Part shown: positions 30,865 to 37,926 of the stretch, piece by piece
Layout: every line of letters starts with the position of its first letter
Position numbering within the stretch: position 1 is the first letter of the stretch
Assembly: GCA_937902315.1 (NCBI GenBank)
Contig: CALGUG010000067.1
Coordinates: forward strand, 1 to 64,000
Origin: an uncultured Chloroflexales bacterium
Lineage (GTDB): Bacteria > Chloroflexota > Chloroflexia > Chloroflexales > Chloroflexaceae
DNA length: 64,000 nt
Direction: 5' to 3'
Made by a program: the position numbers and the translations under genes
Notes under the pieces: generated by a model
Told to the model about the DNA's origin: nothing
Seen by the model: only the letters and a program-made list of their open reading frames with translations
Database searches by the model: none

Positions 30865-31062
30865 ATGAACAACTTCATGTTGGCTATAGACAAGCTTGGC
30901 AAAACCAATGATGAACGAGCTGCCAAGCTTGGGATGACCTCACGCAACTTAGAGACTTGGAAAAAGCAGGGACCACCCCGCGCCGTTCGCGCCTTGTTAA
31001 AGCATCCTGAGCTGATCTTAGCTCTGCTTGATGATGCAAAAAACCAAAATCAGTCGAAATAA
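30865..31062 (+). CDS. Cro-like regulatory protein
   Basis: A 65-residue, mainly helical protein. TNDERAAKLGMTSRNLETWK is a good helix-turn-helix, and the C-terminus is Gln/Asn/Lys-rich. AGGAGG lies 10 bases upstream of the ATG. It is divergent from the repressor and set between two operator groups; its stop codon (TAA, 31060-31062) lies within operator O5. It most likely opposes the repressor to allow lytic growth. Confidence 0.75.
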   Translation: MNNFMLAIDKLGKTNDERAAKLGMTSRNLETWKKQGPPRAVRALLKHPELILALLDDAKNQNQSK

Positions 31063-31124
31063 ACTTCGAAAAGTAATTGACGAGCGAAGTTTATTTCGGT
31101 ATACTGACGACGAAGTTTATTTCG
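31055..31124 (+). promoter_or_regulatory. Second early promoter with operators O5, O6 and O7
   Basis: TTGACG (31077-31082), a 17-bp spacer and TATACT (31100-31105) form a promoter for the early operon. O6 (CGAAGTTTATTTCG, 31085-31098) fills the spacer, O7 (same sequence, 31111-31124) covers the start point, and O5 (inverted, 31055-31068) lies upstream. The architecture repeats that of the PR-like promoter at 30792-30843. Confidence 0.8.
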
Positions 31125-31153
31125 GTACCTTAACAACCGAATAGGAGCTAAAC

Positions 31154-31291
31154 GTGAAAGTGCGGCTCAAAGCGATGCGTGACCGACGCGAGCAAGCAGC
31201 AAGTCTGCGCGCCATCCTCGCTAGTCGCAGCCGCACCCGCACCATCTCGTTGGAGAAGCGCACCATAAAGGAGGAGCAAACCGAATGCTAG
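31154..31291 (+). CDS. Small basic protein, first in the early operon
   Basis: A 45-residue, Arg-rich, helical peptide (MKVRLKAMRDRREQAASLRA). It starts at GTG 6 bases after AGGAG, and its end overlaps the next ATG by 7 bp. The high charge suggests RNA or DNA binding; no homologue is recalled. Position and ribosome-binding site support a real gene. Confidence 0.6.
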   Translation: MKVRLKAMRDRREQAASLRAILASRSRTRTISLEKRTIKEEQTEC

Positions 31292-31791
31292 CCACTCTCA
31301 CAACTTTGGACACAGTGTCCAAACCGCGCATCTACCAAGAGCGCGGCCAGTGGTGGGCCGACATCAACGCCGCGACGTTTGGGCCGTTCCACCACCAAGC
31401 AGAAGCCCAGGACGAGATCCAGTACCTTACCCGCGAACTTCGTGCACCTGCTGTACTCAACCAAATCCCGAGCTTCGAGGAAGAGATCGACGCCCCCACT
31501 CGGGCGGCCGAGATCTTCGCCAACACTCGCCAGGTCTGCTGGCACGGTGCGGTCGTATTGGCTCGGGCTTGGGAGCAGAGCCTCGACGATCCCAAAGCCT
31601 TGGCAGTTGTGCTCTATCTGATTCGCCATTTCCATCGCATTCGTAAAGCGGCCAACGGCATCTTGATGCCAAGCGACAGCACCAACCGCTACTACATCGT
31701 TTCAGCCAACAGCTGCAGCTGCCCTGCTCGGGTCGCTCGCTGCAAACACCAGCGCGCTGCCACCCTTTGGCTGCGCTGCCAAGTCGACTAG
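31285..31791 (+). CDS. Protein with C-terminal SWIM-type zinc finger
   Basis: A 168-residue protein. The last part YYIVSANSCSCPARVARCKH (residues 136-155) has the C-x-C-x(n)-C-x-H order of a SWIM zinc finger (Cys144, Cys146, Cys153, His155), a DNA- or protein-binding module. The first half has aromatic-rich strands (RIYQERGQWWADINAATFGP) that look like a small phage-integrase-like or beta-sheet DNA-contact domain. It overlaps the 45-residue gene and touches the next one, so it is part of the early operon. Confidence 0.7.
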   Translation: MLATLTTLDTVSKPRIYQERGQWWADINAATFGPFHHQAEAQDEIQYLTRELRAPAVLNQIPSFEEEIDAPTRAAEIFANTRQVCWHGAVVLARAWEQSLDDPKALAVVLYLIRHFHRIRKAANGILMPSDSTNRYYIVSANSCSCPARVARCKHQRAATLWLRCQVD

Positions 31792-32162
31792 TGCCCGTTT
31801 CTTTAGCTAGTGTAGTAGAGAAAGCAAAAACTGTGTACGAATTTGTTATAGGCGCGATGGTTTCAACATCCCTACTCATTCTAGAGCACGCGCTTCTCTG
31901 GAATGCTCGTCTCTCGCGAGTCTCGCGCTACACCCTTGGCACAACTGCCCTATTTCTAGGCATTAGTGTGGCGCTCCTTTTACTTGGGGATATCCAAGTG
32001 TTGATAGGGATTTGGGCGATTGTAGGAATTGGCGGCGCGGTAGTGGGCGGCTTACATCTGTGGCGTACACATCGCGGGGAACAACCGGGGGAGATCGAGT
32101 CGGCCTACCTGGCCGGGCAACTCACCAAGGAGGCAATCATTGGCACGACGCGAGAGCGCTGA
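31791..32162 (+). CDS. Membrane protein of the early operon
   Basis: A 123-residue protein with probable helices at residues ~17-38, 47-62 and 70-90 and a polar tail. I choose the GTG at 31791, which overlaps the previous stop (TAGTG); a TTG at 31767 is an alternative. Its end overlaps the following gene. An early membrane protein could serve exclusion or takeover of the host envelope, but nothing decides this. Confidence 0.55.
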   Translation: MPVSLASVVEKAKTVYEFVIGAMVSTSLLILEHALLWNARLSRVSRYTLGTTALFLGISVALLLLGDIQVLIGIWAIVGIGGAVVGGLHLWRTHRGEQPGEIESAYLAGQLTKEAIIGTTRER

Positions 32163-32385
32163 GATTGCAGCACTAGACGACATTGCAGCGGCGCTCGATC
32201 GTCAACGGGAGGCAATCGCAATTGTGGCGGCAAGGCAGCGCAGCAGCCTAAGCCGAGAGGATTACAACGAACTACGTGAAGTTCTTGAAGCAGCAGAGGT
32301 TATTCGGGAACGTGTAGCCGACTTACGTCAGAAGGCAAGCAAACAGTATCAGCAAGGACAAGTCTATGCGACTACCAAAGTATGA
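32140..32385 (+). CDS. Small helical protein
   Basis: An 81-residue, entirely helical, charged protein (QREAIAIVAARQRSSLSRED and EVLEAAEVIRERVADLRQKA) with coiled-coil features. The TTG start is credible because AAGGAGG lies 6 bases upstream. It overlaps both neighbours. Function unknown; the form recalls small replication accessory or scaffold-like early proteins. Confidence 0.6.
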   Translation: MARRESAEIAALDDIAAALDRQREAIAIVAARQRSSLSREDYNELREVLEAAEVIRERVADLRQKASKQYQQGQVYATTKV

Positions 32386-32704
32386 AATGATCGACGGTGA
32401 AGCACATTCACCTGAGGAGTTGGTAGAGAGGTTGTACATGGCGCATTCAGGCGATACTCGGCGCGATATGGCTGAGCGCACATTTCTCTCCAAACGTCCC
32501 GAACGTCGGACCTATGAACTGGCGAGTATCACAACGGACGCGGTCGCAGGATCGCGGGTGATGACCAAAGACGAGGCAGCCCAAACCAATCGCGAGCTAG
32601 AGCAACGTGGTAGCGACTTACGCTGGAGGCTGCTGATCGACCAGAACACAACATACGCAATCACCGCCCTGGGCGATGAGTATTTAGAGGGCAAGAGCAA
32701 ATGA
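32366..32704 (+). CDS. Hypothetical early protein
   Basis: A 112-residue protein, mixed helix and strand, with no recognisable motif. It includes ERTFLSKRPERRTYELASIT and ends in an aromatic-containing strand (NTTYAITALGDEYLEGKSK). It overlaps the previous gene by 20 bp and the next by 4 bp (ATGA). Expression with the early operon is likely. Confidence 0.55.
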   Translation: MRLPKYEMIDGEAHSPEELVERLYMAHSGDTRRDMAERTFLSKRPERRTYELASITTDAVAGSRVMTKDEAAQTNRELEQRGSDLRWRLLIDQNTTYAITALGDEYLEGKSK

Positions 32705-32982
32705 CGGCTCACGAAGAAACGCTCAATGTTGCAGTGGGTTCATTCGTTGTCAAACGAGGCATTGGCATCGTCGACAAGCGCGGCAAGGTCGTAGCCGTGG
32801 TCTGCGGTGAAGGAACAACAGCGGAGCAAGATGAACAACGAGCCAGGCTATTCGCCGCAGCGCCCGAGATGTTCGAAGCCCTGCAACAGGCACGCAGCTA
32901 TATCCTACGAAATGGATTTGGATACGATCAACAAATCCGTATCGATCAGATCAACGCCGTAATCAATAAAGCGATCAAGTAA
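32701..32982 (+). CDS. Small early phage protein with AAAPEMFEAL motif
   Basis: A 93-residue protein. The section ARLFAAAPEMFEALQQARSY is a common helix-forming signature in small early phage proteins, preceded by a beta-rich part (SFVVKRGIGIVDKRGKVVAVVC). The role of such proteins is not established to my knowledge. Its ATG overlaps the previous stop. A large palindrome follows it at once. Confidence 0.6.
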   Translation: MTAHEETLNVAVGSFVVKRGIGIVDKRGKVVAVVCGEGTTAEQDEQRARLFAAAPEMFEALQQARSYILRNGFGYDQQIRIDQINAVINKAIK

Positions 32983-32988
32983 AAGCGA

Positions 32989-33019
32989 AGCGCTTATGTG
33001 GTGCCACCACATAAGCGCT
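32989..33019. promoter_or_regulatory. Near-perfect 31-bp palindrome between early genes
   Basis: The arms AGCGCTTATGTGGTG (32989-33003) and CACCACATAAGCGCT (33005-33019) are perfect complements around one base. There is no T-tract, so it is not a typical terminator. It may be a dimeric-protein binding site, an RNA hairpin that governs the next gene (start 33039), or a processing signal. Confidence 0.6.
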
Positions 33020-33038
33020 CCAAAGGAAAAAACCTCTT

Positions 33039-33809
33039 ATGACCATCATACCACAAGACGCACAACGGGTGCTGGTTGGCACCGAGCCGCTCGATATTGA
33101 CTTGGCCGAGAAGGTCAACCAGAGCGGCTGGATTATGCACTTCCGCAATCGGGCCGAGCAGGCCGAGCGACAGCTGGTGATTCAAACCGAACGGGCCAAC
33201 GATCTCGACGTTCGACTCGACGCGCTGCGCGAGATCAAGAACAGTGCCGAAGATCGTGTTCGCGAGCTGGAGCACGAGCTTGAGATTGCATACCACTGCA
33301 TCGAGCTGAGCCAGAACCAGCTCAACAACGCAATCTACGATCGTGAACAGACCGAGTTTATGCTCAGACTGGACGGAGGGGCGCTTCTATCGGCCTGGAG
33401 CGAGATTACCGATCTCAACCAGGGCATCAACGATCTCGTTGAGCGCTGCCGCGAAGCCGAGCAGGTAGAGCACAGCAGTGTCGAAGCCACCAAGTCACTC
33501 AATACATTGACCGCTCAGCTCGACCAGGCAAAGGCGCACGCCGAGATTCACAGACAGCAAGCCGATATGCTCCAGCGTAGTTTTAACGTCGCCTGGCAAG
33601 AGCGCAGGATGTGGATGGACGAAGCACAGCGCGCCCAGACCGAAGTGATCGAGCAGGCCAAGCGAGTGGCCCAATTACGCCAACGTTTGGAGGCCTGGGT
33701 CGATCTGTGTCAGGAGTTGGAGCCCTTTAAGGACCGCGCCGAAGCCGATGGCTACATGCTGCTGGAAGCCACCAAGCGCCAGCTGGCCGAGCTCGACGAG
33801 GTGAAGTAG
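33039..33809 (+). CDS. Long coiled-coil early protein
   Basis: A 256-residue protein. Residues ~30-110 and ~140-255 are heptad-rich coiled coil (RAEQAERQLVIQTERANDLD; QRAQTEVIEQAKRVAQLRQR), interrupted by a short non-coiled stretch (LRLDGGALLSAWSEITDLNQ). It has no catalytic motif. Its length and form resemble host-interaction or DNA-structure proteins of phages. The next gene starts directly after its stop. Confidence 0.65.
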   Translation: MTIIPQDAQRVLVGTEPLDIDLAEKVNQSGWIMHFRNRAEQAERQLVIQTERANDLDVRLDALREIKNSAEDRVRELEHELEIAYHCIELSQNQLNNAIYDREQTEFMLRLDGGALLSAWSEITDLNQGINDLVERCREAEQVEHSSVEATKSLNTLTAQLDQAKAHAEIHRQQADMLQRSFNVAWQERRMWMDEAQRAQTEVIEQAKRVAQLRQRLEAWVDLCQELEPFKDRAEADGYMLLEATKRQLAELDEVK

Positions 33810-34121
33810 ATGAGCGACGAATACACGCAAGACGAACAGAATCTACCGCCGCCGAGATTCACCATTCACATCATTCTGGACGATTTCCCGATTGATGTTC
33901 AGATTGTTGGCAGCGCCAAGCGTCTGAGGAATGCGCTCAAAAGCCTGCGCGAGATCGGTGCGGTGGCCCCTGCAGCTGCGCGCCAAGCTCGCACAGAGAG
34001 GATCCGAGAAGCGCCCATATGTCCGTATCACGGGCCTATGAAGGAGAGCACCAAGCGCCCGGGTACGTGGTATTGCAGTCACAAAATGGGCGATGGTAGC
34101 TACTGCAAAGAACGCGCCTAG
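33810..34121 (+). CDS. Small protein with C-terminal zinc ribbon
   Basis: A 103-residue protein. The beta-rich first half (FTIHIILDDFPIDVQIVGSA) leads to a short Ala/Arg linker and a C-terminal C-x2-H ... C ... C motif (ICPYHGPMKESTKRPG, WYCSHKMGDGSYC), a likely zinc ribbon. Similar endings (CPxHG...W.SHK..DG..C) occur in accessory proteins of phages and integrative elements. Possibly single-strand DNA or protein binding; tentative. Confidence 0.6.
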   Translation: MSDEYTQDEQNLPPPRFTIHIILDDFPIDVQIVGSAKRLRNALKSLREIGAVAPAAARQARTERIREAPICPYHGPMKESTKRPGTWYCSHKMGDGSYCKERA

Positions 34122-34186
34122 CCTGAATTGGGGTGGTGACAACAGAGTCACCACCCATAGCCCAACACGATCAGCAAGGTAGACAT

Positions 34187-35236
34187 ATGAGTATTCAAGA
34201 ATTCAACCGCATTTGGGATAAAGGCAAAGCAGAAGGGAGCGCCCTACTGGTCCTGCTTGCACTTGCCGATATTGCTGATGATGAGGGCTATTGTTGGCCC
34301 AAGATCGATACCCTTTCGCGCCGTGCCCGTATCTCCAGTCGGCAAGTCAGCACGATTGTCGAAGAATTGTGCGCTATTGGAGAGATCGCCCGAATTGTAG
34401 GCGTTGGCAGAGGCCGACCATCTCTCTATGTCATCCTAAGCGGGCTTGATGACGAAACCAAGCTCCTCAGAGAAAAAGGCCTACGTGCTAAACAGGAAGA
34501 AATCATGCAAAAACTGCATGGTTTACGCTCCAAAAAAGCACAAAAGGCGAAGAAATTTCATGAAAATACTTCAGGTAATAGCACTGAACAGGCTGAAAAG
34601 GTGCAAGGATTTCATGAAAACCCTTTGGGTAATAGTGCCGATGATGCCGAAAAGGTGAAATCTTTTCATGAAATGGCAACTGATGAATCTGGCGATCTAA
34701 CGCCAAACGACACTCTTTCCCACCATGTCTTAGATTCCAATCAGGTGGTGGTGGAATCCACCACCGTGACCGCACAGCAATCAGGACAAAACGCCGAACA
34801 GTCAGCAGAGCAGAAGTATTACCCTCAGAGTTTTGCTCTGCTGACTCAAGCAGGCTGTACAAGTCCTGCCCGAATACAAGCAGCCAAACTGCCTCCAGAG
34901 CGGGTAGCCGCCATCATTGCCAACACTCACGCCAGTTCAGGCGGCCCGGGCGCAATTATCAAAAACTGCCTTGCAGAGCTAAAGCTGCCCCTCATACTGA
35001 AACAACAGGAGCGAAACTATGCAGTACCGCAGCGGACCATGGGACCGGGGCGAGGGCGAGCACCAGAAGCCCAGCAACTTTCGACGGATCGACCACAACG
35101 ATCTGAGCTTAGCCAAGCAGAGCTCGACGAGCTCGACCTGGTCGAGCAGCGAGAGCGGCAACGCTATGCCGCCGAAGTCGCCGCTCGGAACGCGCAGCGC
35201 CAGCAACGGCAATCCCAAAGCGGATCCCACATGTGA
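34187..35236 (+). CDS. Replication initiator-like winged-helix protein
   Basis: A 349-residue protein. The N-terminus MSIQEFNRIWDKGKAEGSAL followed by WPKIDTLSRRARISSRQVST is the winged-helix of phage O/DnaD-like initiators. A middle block (residues ~105-170) holds three 18-residue repeats with FHEN/FHEM, and a C-terminal charged region follows. I choose the ATG at 34187; the frame from 34133 is less typical. It precedes the helicase loader, the usual initiator-loader order. The repeat block encodes iteron-like DNA (see separate entry). Confidence 0.75.
   Translation: MSIQEFNRIWDKGKAEGSALLVLLALADIADDEGYCWPKIDTLSRRARISSRQVSTIVEELCAIGEIARIVGVGRGRPSLYVILSGLDDETKLLREKGLRAKQEEIMQKLHGLRSKKAQKAKKFHENTSGNSTEQAEKVQGFHENPLGNSADDAEKVKSFHEMATDESGDLTPNDTLSHHVLDSNQVVVESTTVTAQQSGQNAEQSAEQKYYPQSFALLTQAGCTSPARIQAAKLPPERVAAIIANTHASSGGPGAIIKNCLAELKLPLILKQQERNYAVPQRTMGPGRGRAPEAQQLSTDRPQRSELSQAELDELDLVEQRERQRYAAEVAARNAQRQQRQSQSGSHM
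34556..34673 (+). repeat. Iteron-like palindromes within the initiator gene
   Basis: Three perfect copies of the palindrome TTTCATGAAA lie at 34556-34565, 34610-34619 and 34664-34673, spaced exactly 54 bp apart (five helical turns). Between them are related but diverged sequences. By analogy with phages whose origin lies in the initiator gene, this may be the replication origin. Confidence 0.6.
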
Positions 35237-35963
35237 AATCTGTCGAGGTATTGGCCACTTCCTGCTGGACGTTCCTTTTGGCCATCAAGATTGGGGAAAA
35301 TTACAAGTGTGTCGTTGTATGCAAGCAACCCTCCAAGCAGAACGAACAGCAGCTGCAGCTGCGATCGCAAGCCGCTACACGCAGCAGCTCCATGCCGATC
35401 TGGGCAAACTACGGTATTGCACCTTTGAAAACCTCGATCGTGCTCGACCTCTTGCGCCAATAAGTTGGAATGGCAAGAGTTTCAGCGAGCAGGAGCAGCG
35501 CAAGGCGCTTGTGAAGGCGCTTGGAATCGCTCGCGACTTCGATCCGCAAGGGATTGAGAGCCTGTTCTTCTACGGCCCTCCCGGATCGGGCAAAAGCCAC
35601 CTAGCCGCAGCGATCGTTAATGCTGCCTGTGCTACTGGTGTTCCCGCTCGCTATGGCACAGTCAGCAGCCTGTTACGCCTGGTGCAAGACGGGTTTAGCG
35701 ATGGCAGTGCAAGCCAACGACTTGAAGCGCTGATCAGTTGCCCACTCTTGGTGATCGACGATCTTGGCACCGAAAACACAACCCAATGGTCAGAAATGAC
35801 CTTATTCGAATTAGTGACTGCGCGTGACAATGCCGAGCGTCCGACCATCTATACCAGTAACTATCCTGTAGACCAGCTGAACGATCCGCGCATTCGTTCA
35901 CGTATCAAGGGCTCGTGTACCTGTATCGAACTGGTGATCAGCGATTATCGCGCCTTGCGCTAA
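35019..35963 (+). CDS. DnaC-like AAA+ helicase loader
   Basis: A 314-residue protein. Residues ~72-100 have a zinc-finger-like set (CEIC...CRC), and the AAA+ core has Walker A GPPGSGKS (186-193), Walker B LLVIDDLG (243-250) and a sensor region ending in TIYTSNYPVDQL, then an arginine-rich IRSRIKGSCTCIEL. It loads the replicative helicase at the origin. An ATG at 35019 has AGGAG 8 bases upstream, which makes it overlap the initiator gene by 217 bp in another frame; an ATG at 35166 is a shorter alternative. Confidence 0.8.
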   Translation: MQYRSGPWDRGEGEHQKPSNFRRIDHNDLSLAKQSSTSSTWSSSESGNAMPPKSPLGTRSASNGNPKADPTCEICRGIGHFLLDVPFGHQDWGKLQVCRCMQATLQAERTAAAAAIASRYTQQLHADLGKLRYCTFENLDRARPLAPISWNGKSFSEQEQRKALVKALGIARDFDPQGIESLFFYGPPGSGKSHLAAAIVNAACATGVPARYGTVSSLLRLVQDGFSDGSASQRLEALISCPLLVIDDLGTENTTQWSEMTLFELVTARDNAERPTIYTSNYPVDQLNDPRIRSRIKGSCTCIELVISDYRALR

Positions 35964-35975
35964 GAGGATCTGGAG

Positions 35976-36791
35976 ATGACCGCACCTATTCTGAAATACT
36001 TTGGAGCAAAGTGGAGTATTGCCGACCAGATCGTGTCTCTACTTCCTAGGACGCGCCGCTATGTAGAACCCTTCTGTGGGTCAGCGGCGATCTATCTCAA
36101 TCTTCCTTGGCAGCCCTATCACGCTGTTCTCAATGATCTCAACGACGATATCGTCAACCTGTTTCGAGTACTGAGAGAGCAGCCCAACCGGTTGATCGAG
36201 CAAATCGAGCTCACGCCCTGGGCTGAGACAGAACACCAACTGAGCTGGACACCAGCCGAAGGTATCGATGACGTAGAACGGGCGCGACGGTTTCTTACAC
36301 GCCAATGGATGAACCATGGAGGTGTACTTCACAGAGCAGGGTTTCGGCATCGCGGAAATACAAGTTCCAAAACAAGCACGACAAGTGTATGGAATGCGCT
36401 ACCCAAGCGCTTGCAAGGAGTTGTTGACCGGTTGAAGTTGGCCGAGATTCGATGTCGACCTGCACTTGAAATCATCAGTTACTACAACGCACCGAACACG
36501 CTGTTGTTTGTCGACCCTCCTTATCCGCGATCGACACGCGGTGGCCGAACTCGTTATACGCACGAGATCACCGACGGGGATCATATCGAACTGATTAAAA
36601 CGCTTGATCGGCATACGGGCGCAGTTGTGCTCTGTGGTTATGACTGCAATCTCTACAGCTCTCGCCTAGGGCATTGGCGACGAGTACAAATTGCAGCCAA
36701 CGCCGATGGAGGGCGAGCGCGAACCGAAGTGGTGTGGTTGAAAAACGTACCAGTCCAACAGGCTCAGTTGTTTGATATGGAAGGGGTTTGA
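35976..36791 (+). CDS. DNA adenine methylase, D12 class
   Basis: A 271-residue protein. KYFGAKW (motif X), EPFCGSAA (31-38, SAM binding) and FVDPPYP (177-183, catalytic DPPY) identify an N6-adenine methyltransferase of the Dam/D12 family. It probably methylates phage DNA to escape restriction or to control expression. No restriction enzyme lies nearby, so this is a solitary methylase. It follows the helicase loader with a short gap. Confidence 0.9.
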   Translation: MTAPILKYFGAKWSIADQIVSLLPRTRRYVEPFCGSAAIYLNLPWQPYHAVLNDLNDDIVNLFRVLREQPNRLIEQIELTPWAETEHQLSWTPAEGIDDVERARRFLTRQWMNHGGVLHRAGFRHRGNTSSKTSTTSVWNALPKRLQGVVDRLKLAEIRCRPALEIISYYNAPNTLLFVDPPYPRSTRGGRTRYTHEITDGDHIELIKTLDRHTGAVVLCGYDCNLYSSRLGHWRRVQIAANADGGRARTEVVWLKNVPVQQAQLFDMEGV

Positions 36792-36794
36792 TCG

Positions 36795-37064
36795 ATGCGC
36801 TTTCGCTTTCCGAAACCAATCCACCAACCAGCCCTTCAGCGGGTGCAAGAGCTTGAACAGCAGCTCTGTGACCTCTATCGCGCTTGGCCAGAGCGAGCAA
36901 TGAATCACAATCAGGTCGCCGATCTGCGCAGTCAACTGGCCCAGGCCTGGGACCAGCGCCGCCAAGAGATCGCCTGTATCAAGGCTGGCCAACCGCTTAA
37001 ATCCTTTGCCTCGACCTACGTACCGCGCCGACCTACTCGGTCCAAGAGCCGCAAGGCAGCATAG
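36795..37064 (+). CDS. Small hypothetical protein
   Basis: An 89-residue protein with a helical, coiled middle (LQRVQELEQQLCDLYRAWPE) and a basic tail (RRPTRSKSRKAA). The ATG lies 3 bp past the methylase stop. It may bind nucleic acid through the basic end. Function unknown. Confidence 0.55.
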   Translation: MRFRFPKPIHQPALQRVQELEQQLCDLYRAWPERAMNHNQVADLRSQLAQAWDQRRQEIACIKAGQPLKSFASTYVPRRPTRSKSRKAA

Positions 37065-37074
37065 GAGAAACCTC

Positions 37075-37449
37075 ATGGATATGGATATCGATTTGGATAT
37101 TGAAAATACCAAGGCCGAGCTGACTATCAGCGCAAAACTCAGCACACCCGCTGCGCGCAAAGACTTCTTTGAGCGTTTGTCCGATCTGTTTGAAACCCAA
37201 CCCACAAGCGAAGTCAAACTTAAGCTAGAGTTTTTCGGCGCCGAGGATCTGCGAATGGCCAAAAACGCGATTGCCAAAAAGCTCTACCATCGCGCGCCTG
37301 GTATCGAGGTCAAGTTCAATACCAAGATCGAGGACACTGTTTTGCGCGAGAAGAAGCAGCCCGAGGCCACCCCGATCGAGCGAGCCCTCGACGAGGATCT
37401 CTTCAACACAGACGATGAGGATTTTGAGCTGGAGGAAGAATACTCGTGA
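37075..37449 (+). CDS. Hypothetical protein with acidic C-terminus
   Basis: A 124-residue protein with a compact alpha/beta part (FFERLSDLFETQPTSEVKLK) and an acidic tail ending in FNTDDEDFELEEEYS. AGGAG lies 7 bases upstream of the ATG at 37075; the longer frame from 37006 overlaps the previous gene and is rejected. The end overlaps the next start by 4 bp. It might be a DNA mimic or a single-strand binding-type helper; no firm family. Confidence 0.55.
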   Translation: MDMDIDLDIENTKAELTISAKLSTPAARKDFFERLSDLFETQPTSEVKLKLEFFGAEDLRMAKNAIAKKLYHRAPGIEVKFNTKIEDTVLREKKQPEATPIERALDEDLFNTDDEDFELEEEYS

Positions 37450-37763
37450 GCTATTCCAAGTACGGCAACCAACCGGTTCGCGTCGACGGTCGACGCTTTG
37501 CCAGCAAGGCCGAAGCCCGTCGCTACCTCCAACTTAAGCAATTGGCAACCAAGGGCAAGATCGCAGGCCTGGTCTGTCAACCGCGCTACCCGCTCGACGA
37601 TGGCAAGGGCGCGCCGGTTTACATTGGTGACTTTCGCTACTCTATCGGCGAGCGCATTATCGTCGAAGATGTGAAGGGCGTAGAGACGCCGATTTTCAAG
37701 CTGAAAGCATGGTTTTTTCGCAAGCGTTATCCCAACATTGAGCTGAGAGTCTTAAAGGTGTAA
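37446..37763 (+). CDS. DUF1064-type phage nuclease
   Basis: A 105-residue protein. KYGNQPVRVDG, FASKAEARRYLQLK, QPRYPLDDG and IGDFRYSIGERIIVEDVKG follow the DUF1064 pattern, a small endonuclease family found in phage replication regions, with acidic residues (D in GDF, ED in VEDVKG) as likely active-site ligands. It probably resolves branched DNA. The GTG start overlaps the previous stop. Confidence 0.8.
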   Translation: MSYSKYGNQPVRVDGRRFASKAEARRYLQLKQLATKGKIAGLVCQPRYPLDDGKGAPVYIGDFRYSIGERIIVEDVKGVETPIFKLKAWFFRKRYPNIELRVLKV

Positions 37764-37765
37764 CT

Positions 37766-37924
37766 ATGGCCGAGATCATAATCCTACCCAGTGATACCGA
37801 ACAAGAGAAAGATCAGCAGCAGATCGAGGCGCTGTTACAAACACTCGCAGAGCTCACTGTAGCGATCGCCCAACGTGCTGTACAATCTAGTCAAGATACG
37901 CCACAGCACACAGCACGAGGTTAA
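37766..37924 (+). CDS. Small acidic protein before the integrase
   Basis: A 52-residue helical peptide (MAEIIILPSDTEQEKDQQQI, then EALLQTLAELTVAIAQ). AAAGGTG lies 5 bases before the ATG, and the integrase ATG follows its stop by 2 bases, so the two are probably coupled. It may be a recombination directionality factor, which often lies beside a serine integrase, but it lacks a recognisable HTH. Confidence 0.5.
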   Translation: MAEIIILPSDTEQEKDQQQIEALLQTLAELTVAIAQRAVQSSQDTPQHTARG

Positions 37925-37926
37925 GC

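Noticed and set aside
30739..31124. CRISPR array
   Set aside because: The repeated 14-bp units are palindromic operators at promoter positions, with irregular spacing and no spacers of equal length; no array was seen anywhere in the window.
35976..36791. Restriction-modification system
   Set aside because: Only the methylase is present; no nuclease or specificity gene lies nearby except the DUF1064 protein, which fits phage recombination.
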